Shown here: piece after piece, positions 46,384 through 54,581 of the stretch | Layout of the letters: each line of letters begins with the position of its first letter | Position numbering within the stretch: position 1 is the first letter of the stretch | From: Bacteroidota bacterium | Lineage (GTDB): Bacteria > Bacteroidota > Bacteroidia > Chitinophagales > Saprospiraceae | NCBI GenBank assembly: GCA_029557915.1 | Contig: JAKQHS010000200.1 | Span: forward strand, 29,728 to 93,727 | Reading direction: 5' to 3' | DNA length: 64,000 bases | Position numbers and translations under genes: made by a program | Notes under the pieces: model-generated | The model's input: only the letters and a program-made list of their open reading frames with translations | Told to the model about the DNA's origin: nothing | Database searches by the model: none

Positions 46384-47168
46384 CGCGCGCCCGCCCAGTG
46401 GTTGTCACTTAGCGCTTGCGCCGAAGCCAAACTTCGACCCAACAGTTGGGCGTTGCCAGTGGTTGTCACTTAGCGCTTGCGCCGAAGCCAAACTTCGACC
46501 CAACAGTTGGGCGTTGCCAGTGGTTGTCACTTGGCGCCCGCCTGAAGCGCAGCAAGTGGCAATCACTTAGGGAAGCTGGAACGAATTATGGATCCTTTAG
46601 GACCCACTTGAGGTGCAGCACTGGCAATCACTTAGGGCTGCGTTGGGGAGGAGCTTAGCTCCGACCCCCTTACTTTCTTGTAGAAATGTAAAACTACAAC
46701 GTATGTACCATGCCGAAGCCAAACTTCGACCCAACAGTTGGGCGTTGCCAGTGGTTGTCACTTAGCTCCCGCCTGAAGCGCAGCAAGTGGCAATCACTTT
46801 GGGAAGCCTCGGGATAATTCTAAGGTGTCCTCCACCGGCCAGTGGTTGTCACTTAGCGCCCGCCTGGAGCGCAGCAAGTGGCAATCACTTAGGGTAGCGT
46901 TGGGGAGGAGCTTAGCTCCGACCACCCTTGCTTTCCCCTAGAAATGTAAAACTACAACGTACGTACCAGGCCTAAGCCAAACTTCGACCGAACAGTTGGG
47001 CGTTGCCAGTGGTTGTCACTTAACGCTCGCCTGAAGCGCAGCAAGTGGCAATCACTTAGGGAAGCCTCGGGATAATTCTAAGGTGTCCTCCACCGGCTTA
47101 CGCACTTGCTAACCCTAGGTGAAGGCCACCGTTTACCGCAAGGTGCAATCACCCTGGGAAGCCACAAA

Positions 47169-47189
47169 CCCCGTGGCTTTAGCCCGGGG
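47169..47189. repeat. CCCCG-GGCTTTAGCC-CGGGG hairpin, copy 1
   Basis: The stem CCCCG(T)GGC / GCCCGGGG with a TTTA loop has one bulged T. A 32-bp stretch around it recurs at 47504-47535. Confidence 0.7.
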
Positions 47190-47506
47190 TAAAAACCAAA
47201 TAGCCTCGGGAACGAAACTACAGTAAGGGTACCGGACCGAAGCCAAGCTTCGACCCAACGTTTTTATTGGGGAGGAGCTTAGCTCCGACCCCCTTGCTTT
47301 CTTGTAGAAATGTAAAACTACAACGTACGTACCAGGCCGAAGCCAAACTTCGACCCAACAGTTGGGCGTTGCCAGTGGCAATCACTTTGGGAAGCCTCGG
47401 GATAATTCTAAGGTGTCCTCCACCGGCCAGTGGTTGTCACTTAGCGCCCGCCTGAAGCGCAGCAAGTGGCAATCACTTTGGGAAAATGGTTGGCACATTT
47501 TCTAAA

Positions 47507-47527
47507 CCCCGTGGCTTTAGCCCGGGG
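47507..47527. repeat. CCCCG-GGCTTTAGCC-CGGGG hairpin, copy 2
   Basis: Same hairpin as at 47169-47189, including the flanking AAA and TAAAAACCAAA. It lies 124 nt before the DUF3500 gene. Confidence 0.7.
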
Positions 47528-47650
47528 TAAAAACCAAAGAGATCAATTTGGCTTTAGCCACAGACCAAAGACTTTTAGCTCAACCACCTCGACGGAAATG
47601 CAGAGAGAAACCTTGCGAAATATCCCTACCTTCAAAGTCAATTTTCAAAA

Positions 47651-48715
47651 ATGAAACGATTCCTCCTGGCCGGTTTTATGGCCATCCAGGCAGCTTTTGC
47701 AGGAGCCCAATCTGGTAAGCAATTGATCAGTTCAACACGGCATTTTGTCCAAACGCTCAGTCCGGACGAATTGAAAAAAGCGGCTTATTCCTTTGAGGAT
47801 ACCCTGCGGAAAAAATGGACCAACCTACCCGTGGGCCTGGTGCCGCGGCCGGGCATTCGTTATGGAGACCTGTCCGATCAAAGCAGGATGGCCTTCCACC
47901 GGGTCCTGTCTTCATTATTGAGTTCGCAGGGTTACCTCAAATTGACCAGCATCATGCAACTGGACGATATCCTGAATGTCCTGTACCAGGAGGCTTTCGA
48001 TCAGGGAAAAATAAACAGGGAAACCTTTACCCAAATCCGGAACCTCAAATGGGAACACGGCAACTATTATATATCGGTATGGGGCCAGCCACAGGAAAAG
48101 GAAGCCTGGGGCCTGAGTTTCGGAGGACATCATATCGCTTTATCCTGCACGGTGAAGGGGGAACACCTTTCCCTGTCCCCCCTGTTCGTGGGCACCGATC
48201 CGTCTGAAATCAAATCTTCCAAATATGCAGGCTGGCGGGTACTCAGTAAAGAAGAAGACTATGGCTTTATGCTGGTCAACATGCTTTCGGAGTCCCAACA
48301 ATCGAAAGCCATCCTTAAACGGGAAGTCCCGGGCGATATCATCACCAATCCCAACAGCAGCCAGCGGATCTCTGAATATTATGGCATCGCGGCGGGGGAG
48401 TTCAATGAAGCCCAGCGGTCCCTCCTGGAAATCCTGATCCAGGAATACATCCACAATTTTGAACATGCTTTTGCCCACGACCTCTATTCCAGAATACTCA
48501 AAACCGGCCTGAACAAAATATATTTCGCCTGGGTGGGCAGCCTGGAAATCAATAAGCCGCATTATTATATCCTCCATGGCCCTGACTTTCTCATCGAATA
48601 TGACAACGTAGGTTTCCAGAACGACGGCAATCACATCCATGCCATTCTGAGGGAAACGGGAAATGATTTCGGAGAGGACATTCTGAAAAAGCATTATCTG
48701 GAAAGCAAGCACTGA
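47651..48715 (+). CDS. Exported DUF3500 family protein
   Basis: 354 residues with a signal peptide (FLLAGFMAIQAAFAGAQS). The mature part matches the DUF3500 pattern: a helical N-terminal half (LSPDELKKAAYSFEDTLRKKW, GLVPRPGIRYGDLSDQSR), the core YYISVWGQP ... WGLSFGGHHIALSCTVKG ... PLFVGTDP, and the C-terminal HYYILHGPDFLIEYDN ... NDGNHIHAILRETGNDFG with two nearby histidines. The biochemical function of this family is unknown. The conserved His/Asp/Glu residues suggest a metal or ligand site. It stands alone behind the hairpin-repeat region. Confidence 0.85.
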   Translation: MKRFLLAGFMAIQAAFAGAQSGKQLISSTRHFVQTLSPDELKKAAYSFEDTLRKKWTNLPVGLVPRPGIRYGDLSDQSRMAFHRVLSSLLSSQGYLKLTSIMQLDDILNVLYQEAFDQGKINRETFTQIRNLKWEHGNYYISVWGQPQEKEAWGLSFGGHHIALSCTVKGEHLSLSPLFVGTDPSEIKSSKYAGWRVLSKEEDYGFMLVNMLSESQQSKAILKREVPGDIITNPNSSQRISEYYGIAAGEFNEAQRSLLEILIQEYIHNFEHAFAHDLYSRILKTGLNKIYFAWVGSLEINKPHYYILHGPDFLIEYDNVGFQNDGNHIHAILRETGNDFGEDILKKHYLESKH

Positions 48716-48817
48716 CCTGGTAATCCGAAAAACTGTTGAACTGGTAAACCGATAAACTGTTGAACTGATAAACGGTCTCCCCGATCACGATCTCCCAAAC
48801 CTTCGTAATTTAAAGCC

Positions 48818-51800
48818 ATGAAAGGGGCCGGGTTTCAAATGGTTGGAAAAATTCAAACGGTCTTCCTTTTTATCCTTTGCTGCTTATCCATCCCTTTAAC
48901 AGCCCAAATCAGTCCCGGCCATCTCAGGCAATACACTGAACTCGACGGCCTGCCCAGTGCCGAAGTCGGTGAGCTCCTGGCCGATCGTTTCGGCTATATC
49001 TGGGCGGGTACCATCAACGGTCTGGCCCGTTGGGATGGATATGAGTTCAGACGTTTTTTAAACAACCCCAATGATCCGAATTCCATCAAGGGCCTTGTCG
49101 TCTGGTCCTTATATGAAGATCGTGAGGGCATGATCTGGGCCGGTACCGGACCTGCTTATCTCAACCGGTTTGATCCCGCTACCAGGGCTTTCAGGCAATT
49201 TGAATTTTCCCACCTGATTGACCATGCCAGCAATGTGGAATTGGGGATTACGTCCATTTGCGAGGATGATTCGGGAAGACTTTATTTCGGGGTCACGACC
49301 AATTTCCAGGAAACCATCAGGGGTGGCCTGCTTTTCAAGGATGTCCGGGATTCGACCATAAAGGCCTTTCCGGTGCCGGACAGCCTGGAAATCCAGAATG
49401 TCATCCATATTAATAAAGACCAGGAAGGCAATATTTGGCTGATCTCCTACAACGGGGTATTCAAAATTGACAAGGATCGGAGATTGACCCGGATATTTAC
49501 TCGGGAGGAGGCCGATCGAAGCGGATTTATTCCCGTTGCGCTCGATCCCGGCCGGGATGGCCATATCTGGATCACCAGCTCGAAGGGGAGCATTATGGAT
49601 TTTAACCCAAAGGACCGGAGGTACCGGATCCATAATTCGCCCAAGCCGCAAACCGATTATTATTTCAGCCGGATCTCGACAGACCTGAAGAACAATCTCT
49701 GGATAGGGTCCAACCAGGGACTTATTTATTTTAACAAGGGGTCAGAACAATTTTCCTTCTTTTCGGACCAAGCCATGGAATTCCCGGCGACCAACACGGT
49801 CCGTGACCTTGAATTTGATGATTTTGGCAATCTGTGGATCGGGACGCACCGGAATGGCTTGTATATTTTATCGGATAAGCTGGAATTTAAAAGTTATACC
49901 CCATCCAGTCCCGGAGTCCAGGCATTCACCACGGGGTGGGCAAACAAAATCATCGAATCTTATGATGGTACACTCTGGATCACAACCGGGGGAGCAATAG
50001 ACGTCGCTGGATTGAATCACCTGGATCTGAAGTCCGGGATTAATCAAAAGCTGACTTTTTATGATTTAGGTATTCCCAGCGAAGCGATATTTTCAATCCG
50101 GGAGGACAGCCCGGGTGAGTTGATGGTTGGAACCTTCAATGGATTGTTTAATATTTCCATTCGCTCAAAACGAACAACCCCATTGCATTTAAAGGGTTTG
50201 GAAAGAATGGGTTCAGAGGCTCATCTGCCCACTGTCAATCATTTCCTGGAAGATGAAAAGATGAATATATGGCTGTGCACAGTACATGGACTTTATAAAA
50301 GGGCAGCAGGCAGGGACAGTTTCCGGAGATATGATCTGAGCGCCGCACCCGGCGGGGATGCCAGCAGCAACGAAGTCACCGGAGCACTGGAAAGCCGGAA
50401 ACATCAGGGTTTGTGGCTGACGACCAACAATGGTTTGTTTTTTTATGACTATCAAACCGACTCTATTCACAGGCATGGGGATGGCGGCGAAGCCCTGGAC
50501 CGATTCATCTCCCAGGACATCAATTCCATTTATGAAGATTCTTCCGGGAACACCTGGGTGGGTACCTGGCAGGGGGGACTTGCCCGCTACGATGCGGTCA
50601 ATAAAACAATCCGGAATTATACCCTCGATGACGGCCTGCCTTCCATGAGCATACAAGGGATCCTGGGAGATGAAAAAAACAAAGCGCTGTGGCTGAGTAC
50701 TTTTGAAGGACTCAGCCGGCTGGACCTGGAAGAGGAAAGGTTCTATAATTATTCCCTGGCGGACGGCATCCAAAGTCAGTTGTTTGCAGACGGATCCTGC
50801 CTCAAAACTTCCACCGGATATATGGTTTTTGGCGGATCCAATGGCATTACGGTTTTTAATCCCTCCGATCTGATGCAAAAATCCGTACCGCCCAGGGTTT
50901 ATCTTACCGACCTAAAATTATTCAACCGGTCACTGCTTCCCGGCGGAGATTCCCCTCTGAAACATGCCATCTATGAAGCCGGTGAAATCATTTTGGAATA
51001 CAACCAAAACAACCTTACCCTGGAATTTACAGGTCTTCATTATGCCAATCCTTCAAAAAACCGCTATGCCTATAAAATGGAAAACTACGAGGACCAATGG
51101 CGGGATATCGGCAATCAACGTGTCGCTTTTTTCCCGAAACTTCCTCCGGGTAAATATGTCTTCCGTGTAAAGGCAGCCAATAACAACGGCGTCTGGAATG
51201 AAGAGGGGGTTTCCCTGAAGATTATCATCCGTCCTCCCTGGTGGAAGACCTGGACGGCCTATATCCTCTATGGCCTTGCCCTTCTCGCTGCCGGTTATGG
51301 AATGTTCCGGGTGGTCCGGATGCGGTTGATTGAGAAAGAACGGGCAAGGTCCCAGGCCAAGGAACTGGAGCAGGCCCGGCAAATTGAAAAGGCTTATCTC
51401 GAATTGGGCAAGGCCCACGATGCCCTGAAGGCCACCCAGGCCCAGCTCATCCACTCTGAAAAAATGGCGAGCCTTGGGGAACTCACCGCCGGTATTGCCC
51501 ATGAGATCCAGAACCCCCTGAATTTCGTCAACAATTTTTCGGAAGTCAATGCGGAGCTGATTGAAGAAATGAATGAAGAAATCCTGAAATCGAATTACGA
51601 AGCAGTGCAGCGTCTCGCAAAAGACATCACGGAAAACGAACAAAAAATCAACTACCACGGAAAACGCGCCGACTCCATTGTCAAGAGCATGCTTCAGCAT
51701 TCCCGGAATGCGACCGGGCAGAAAGAGTCCACCGACCTCAATGCGCTTTGCGATGAATATCTCCGATTGAGTTACCATGGGCTGAAGGCCAAGGACAAAA

Positions 51801-52225
51801 CCTTCCAGGCGGAATTCAGGCTCGACCTGGATCCTGATCTTCCTAGAATTTCTGTGGTCCCCCAGGAGATCGGAAGGGTGCTGCTCAATCTTTTCAATAA
51901 CGCTTTTTATTCCGTCACGGCCAAATGCAAAGCCAGGCAAGGGGAGAAGGAATTCAGGCCAACTGTTTTGGTGAGCACTAAAAATATAAAAAGCGGAACG
52001 GGAGCATTCGCTGAAATCCGTATCAAGGACAATGGCCAGGGCATTCCCCGGGAATTCCTGGATAAGATTTTTCAGCCCTTTTTTACCACCAAACCGACCG
52101 GGGAAGGCACGGGGCTGGGTTTGTCTTTGGCCTATGATATGGTCACCAAAGGGCATGGTGGGACGCTTGAGGTCGTGACGCAGGAAGGCGAAGGGACGGA
52201 ATTCATAATCAAATTACCCGGCTGA
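48818..52225 (+). CDS. Propeller-type sensor histidine kinase
   Basis: 1135 residues. A signal peptide (VFLFILCCLSIPLTAQ) is followed by a periplasmic double beta-propeller of Reg_prop repeats (E-D-x-x-G-x-[IL]-W-[AIV]-G-T type, to about 700). A Y_Y_Y-like domain (about 735-805), one transmembrane helix (about 813-834: AYILYGLALLAAGYGMF) and a coiled coil come next. HisKA has His895 (IAHEIQNPLNFVNNFSEV), and HATPase_c has [34 protein letters not shown] and a GTEFIIKLP end. There is no receiver and no DNA-binding domain, so a separate response regulator must exist. An internal ATG at codon 8 is an alternative start. The ligand is unknown; related sensors in Bacteroidetes detect polysaccharide breakdown products. 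Confidence 0.9.
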   Translation: MKGAGFQMVGKIQTVFLFILCCLSIPLTAQISPGHLRQYTELDGLPSAEVGELLADRFGYIWAGTINGLARWDGYEFRRFLNNPNDPNSIKGLVVWSLYEDREGMIWAGTGPAYLNRFDPATRAFRQFEFSHLIDHASNVELGITSICEDDSGRLYFGVTTNFQETIRGGLLFKDVRDSTIKAFPVPDSLEIQNVIHINKDQEGNIWLISYNGVFKIDKDRRLTRIFTREEADRSGFIPVALDPGRDGHIWITSSKGSIMDFNPKDRRYRIHNSPKPQTDYYFSRISTDLKNNLWIGSNQGLIYFNKGSEQFSFFSDQAMEFPATNTVRDLEFDDFGNLWIGTHRNGLYILSDKLEFKSYTPSSPGVQAFTTGWANKIIESYDGTLWITTGGAIDVAGLNHLDLKSGINQKLTFYDLGIPSEAIFSIREDSPGELMVGTFNGLFNISIRSKRTTPLHLKGLERMGSEAHLPTVNHFLEDEKMNIWLCTVHGLYKRAAGRDSFRRYDLSAAPGGDASSNEVTGALESRKHQGLWLTTNNGLFFYDYQTDSIHRHGDGGEALDRFISQDINSIYEDSSGNTWVGTWQGGLARYDAVNKTIRNYTLDDGLPSMSIQGILGDEKNKALWLSTFEGLSRLDLEEERFYNYSLADGIQSQLFADGSCLKTSTGYMVFGGSNGITVFNPSDLMQKSVPPRVYLTDLKLFNRSLLPGGDSPLKHAIYEAGEIILEYNQNNLTLEFTGLHYANPSKNRYAYKMENYEDQWRDIGNQRVAFFPKLPPGKYVFRVKAANNNGVWNEEGVSLKIIIRPPWWKTWTAYILYGLALLAAGYGMFRVVRMRLIEKERARSQAKELEQARQIEKAYLELGKAHDALKATQAQLIHSEKMASLGELTAGIAHEIQNPLNFVNNFSEVNAELIEEMNEEILKSNYEAVQRLAKDITENEQKINYHGKRADSIVKSMLQHSRNATGQKESTDLNALCDEYLRLSYHGLKAKDKTFQAEFRLDLDPDLPRISVVPQEIGRVLLNLFNNAFYSVTAKCKARQGEKEFRPTVLVSTKNIKSGTGAFAEIRIKDNGQGIPREFLDKIFQPFFTTKPTGEGTGLGLSLAYDMVTKGHGGTLEVVTQEGEGTEFIIKLPG

Positions 52226-52271
52226 CAGTGATCCCCTCACTTAAGTCACCCCCTGTCTGTAACTTCATGGT

Positions 52272-53888
52272 ATGAATAGACGCGATTTGCTCAAAAACCT
52301 CACTGCGGCACCCTTTGCAGCCATACCCTTATCCGAGAACCTCTCGACAGGCCCTGATGAGGGGGTTGCCGGGGGCGATTCGATCTATGCCTCTGTGGGC
52401 GTCGAACCCATCATCAATTGCAGGGGGACCTTTACCATCATTGGCGGCTCCATGGAATTGCCGGAAGTGACCCGGGCGATGGAAGCCGCCTCAGGCTACT
52501 TTGTTCAATATGACGAATTGGCCATGGGGGTGGGTAAAAGGCTGGCCGAACTGACGAAGTCGGAATGGGGCATCGTCACCTCGGGCTGTGCAGCCGCCAT
52601 GAAACATTTTACCGCGGCCTGCCTCACCGGTGGAAATCCGGAAAAATTGTTGAGGATACCCGACCTGACGGGATTTGAAAAAACAGAAGTGATCATACCC
52701 CGCAGTTCGAGGAATGTATACGATCATGCCATCCGTAATATGGGCGTGTCCATCATTGAAGTCAACAGTCCGGAAGACTTGGAAAGGGCCATCAATCCCC
52801 GGACCGCCATGATCTATATTATGACGGGCCCCCCCAACGATACCGGGAAAGAACTTTCCCTTGAAGTCATCGCCTCGATCGCGAAACCCCATAGCGTTCC
52901 CATCCTCGCTGACGCCGCCGCTGAAAACCTGACCATTCCCCCCATTCACCTGGAAAGGGGAGCCACAGCGGTGGCTTATAGTGGAGGCAAGGCGATTTGT
53001 GGTCCCCAATGTGCCGGCATCCTACTCGGGCCAAAAGATTTGCTGATGTCGGCCTGGCAGGCGAGCGCACCGCACCATGGGCCTGGCCGGGACAACAAGG
53101 TGGGCAAGGAAGAAATCATGGGCATGCTGGCCGCGGTCGAGGCCTGGACCGAACGCAACCATGAAGCGGAATGGAATATATGGCTGGAAAGACTGAACAC
53201 GATCGCTTCAAAGTTCAAATCCCTGTCCGGCATCAGCACCGAAATCCGCATGCCCACCGGCCTTTCCAACCGGGCACCGGCATTACGTATATCCTGGAAC
53301 CCCAATCAATTTCATATCACCGGCGAGGAAGTGGCTGAAATCACCGCACGCAGCAAACCACGGATTGCCATCGGTGGAGGATCCGGTGAAGGGACCTCTT
53401 TTATTTCCATCGTGCCCAGCCAGATGAGGCAAGAACAGGTGCCCGTGGTGGCTGACAGGCTTTATGCCATTCTCTCCGCTGAACGAAGTCCAAAATCAGA
53501 TCAAATGGCCAGTCCATCCTTACAGATTGACGGGCCATGGGATCTCGAGATTCAATATTTCAGCAGCATAGCCAAACATACCCTGTATATCGAACAGGAT
53601 GGAAACTGGATCCAGGGAACCCACCAGGCTGATTTTTCAGAATCGGAAGTTCTTGGACTGGTAGAAGGTGATCAGATCAAAATGCGAAGCGTATTGCGGA
53701 GGCCGGGCGATTCGATTACCTATTTGTTTAGCGGGGTAGTCAAAAACGACGAGGCAGGATTACCGGTGATGTCGGGGTCCATTCATCTTGGTGAATACAT
53801 GACGGCGAAGTTTAAAGCCACAAAAACGAAATATAAGGGGGCCCGCAGGCCTTTTATGATCCCGGGAGGTCCTCCCTTATCCAGTTGA
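52272..53888 (+). CDS. SelA/DgaE-like PLP-dependent protein with Tat-like leader and extra C-terminal domain
   Basis: 538 residues. The first residues MNRRDLLKNLTAAPFAAIPL look like a twin-arginine leader. Residues about 40-405 follow the fold type I pattern of selenocysteine synthase-like enzymes (D-glucosaminate-6-phosphate ammonia-lyase group). There is a glycine/serine-rich PLP phosphate site (WGIVTSGCAAAMKHF), Asp214 (ILADAAAEN) for the pyridine nitrogen, and Lys240 (YSGGKAICGPQCAG) as the Schiff-base lysine. Residues about 410-538 form a beta-rich add-on (DGPWDLEIQYFSS ... SGSIHLGEYMTAKFK) not part of the PLP fold. Probably an exported lyase or racemase-like enzyme acting on an amino acid or amino sugar acid. 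The substrate is unknown. It sits between an intact histidine kinase and a decayed one. Confidence 0.82.
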   Translation: MNRRDLLKNLTAAPFAAIPLSENLSTGPDEGVAGGDSIYASVGVEPIINCRGTFTIIGGSMELPEVTRAMEAASGYFVQYDELAMGVGKRLAELTKSEWGIVTSGCAAAMKHFTAACLTGGNPEKLLRIPDLTGFEKTEVIIPRSSRNVYDHAIRNMGVSIIEVNSPEDLERAINPRTAMIYIMTGPPNDTGKELSLEVIASIAKPHSVPILADAAAENLTIPPIHLERGATAVAYSGGKAICGPQCAGILLGPKDLLMSAWQASAPHHGPGRDNKVGKEEIMGMLAAVEAWTERNHEAEWNIWLERLNTIASKFKSLSGISTEIRMPTGLSNRAPALRISWNPNQFHITGEEVAEITARSKPRIAIGGGSGEGTSFISIVPSQMRQEQVPVVADRLYAILSAERSPKSDQMASPSLQIDGPWDLEIQYFSSIAKHTLYIEQDGNWIQGTHQADFSESEVLGLVEGDQIKMRSVLRRPGDSITYLFSGVVKNDEAGLPVMSGSIHLGEYMTAKFKATKTKYKGARRPFMIPGGPPLSS

Positions 53889-53897
53889 AAGCAGCCG

Positions 53898-54403
53898 GAT
53901 ACCTTCCTTAGATAAAAATGGTTACCCAGGATATCGGTCGGGTATTGCTGAACCTGGTGAATAATGCTTTTTATGCTTGCGCCGAACGAAGCCGTTCCGC
54001 GCAAACCCCTGGTACGGTAAACCCTCTGACCCAAATTGGAGAACCGGAGTACAAACCCCTGGTGACTGTTGGTACCAGGCTTGTGGAAAACCGGCTTGAA
54101 ATTTTCATTAAGGACAATGGAACGGGTATCCCGGAATCCATCCGTGAAAAGATCTTCCAACCTTTTTTTACGACTAAGCCTGCCGGGGAAGGAACGGGCC
54201 TGGGTTTGTCCCTGTCTTATGACATCGTGACCAAGGGGCACGGCGGTACTATTGTAGTTAATAAAATCGAAGGTCCGCCTGGCGGTACTATTGTAGTTAA
54301 TAAAATCGAAGGTCCGTCTGGTGGAACCCTGGAGGTGATTTCGGAGGAGGGCCGGGGATCGGAATTTGTTATTCGTTTACCGGCCAGTCAGCCCCTTACC
54401 TAA
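53898..54403 (+). pseudogene. Remnant of a histidine kinase (HATPase_c tail)
   Basis: Only the ATPase domain is left: [39 protein letters not shown] and SEFVIRLP. It aligns with the end of the kinase encoded at 48818-52225. The similarity continues upstream of the ATG at 53918, through a TAG at 53909-53911 (Leu-Pro-stop-Ile-Lys-Met against Leu-Pro-Arg-Ile-Ser-Val in the intact kinase), and stops near 53898, just after the PLP gene. Sensor, membrane and HisKA parts are missing. A 39-bp in-frame tandem duplication lies inside the last glycine-rich motif. A 161-residue protein could still be made from 53918, but it would have no phospho-acceptor histidine. I call it a pseudogene. Confidence 0.75.
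54242..54319 (+). repeat. 39-bp perfect-frame tandem duplication in the kinase remnant
   Basis: Units 54242-54280 and 54281-54319 differ only at one base near the end of each unit and encode GGTIVVNKIEGPP and GGTIVVNKIEGPS. They interrupt the conserved GHGGTLEV motif of HATPase domains. Confidence 0.9.
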
Positions 54404-54581
54404 GTCACCCCCTCACTGTACAAGAAGGTTAGAATAAACTTGAGCAGAAGACGGGGAGGGCTGCAGATTATTCTTATCTTTCCAAGCATAGGTCGTGCGA
54501 AAAGATCTATAATCCGGATGGCGGTTTAAAGCGAATACGCCCTCTTTGGAATTCCAATCTATATACGCCTGCATTCTATGA

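Larger units (their letters stand above)
46395..47530. repeat. Mosaic of short hairpin-forming repeats
   Basis: About 1.1 kb of non-coding sequence built from a few recurring modules, most of them small perfect hairpins: AGTG-gttgt-CACT, AAGTG-gcaat-CACTT, CGAAG-ccaaa-CTTCG, CCCAA-cag-TTGGG, and GGAGC-tta-GCTCC (46650-46662, 46907-46919, 47274-47286). A TTGTAG...CTACAA stem and a recurring GGGATAATTCTAAGGTGTCC string also occur. At 46395-46516 a 61-bp unit is tandemly duplicated exactly, then continues as a third partial copy. Short open frames here only translate the repeats. Nothing indicates a transposase or CRISPR spacers. Confidence 0.85.

Noticed and set aside
46395..46577. CRISPR-like tandem repeats
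   Set aside because: The 61-bp units abut directly with no unique spacers, and there are no cas genes in the window.
46331..46658. Short open frames in the hairpin-repeat region
   Set aside because: They only translate the repeated 61-bp unit and its relatives, with no conserved protein features.
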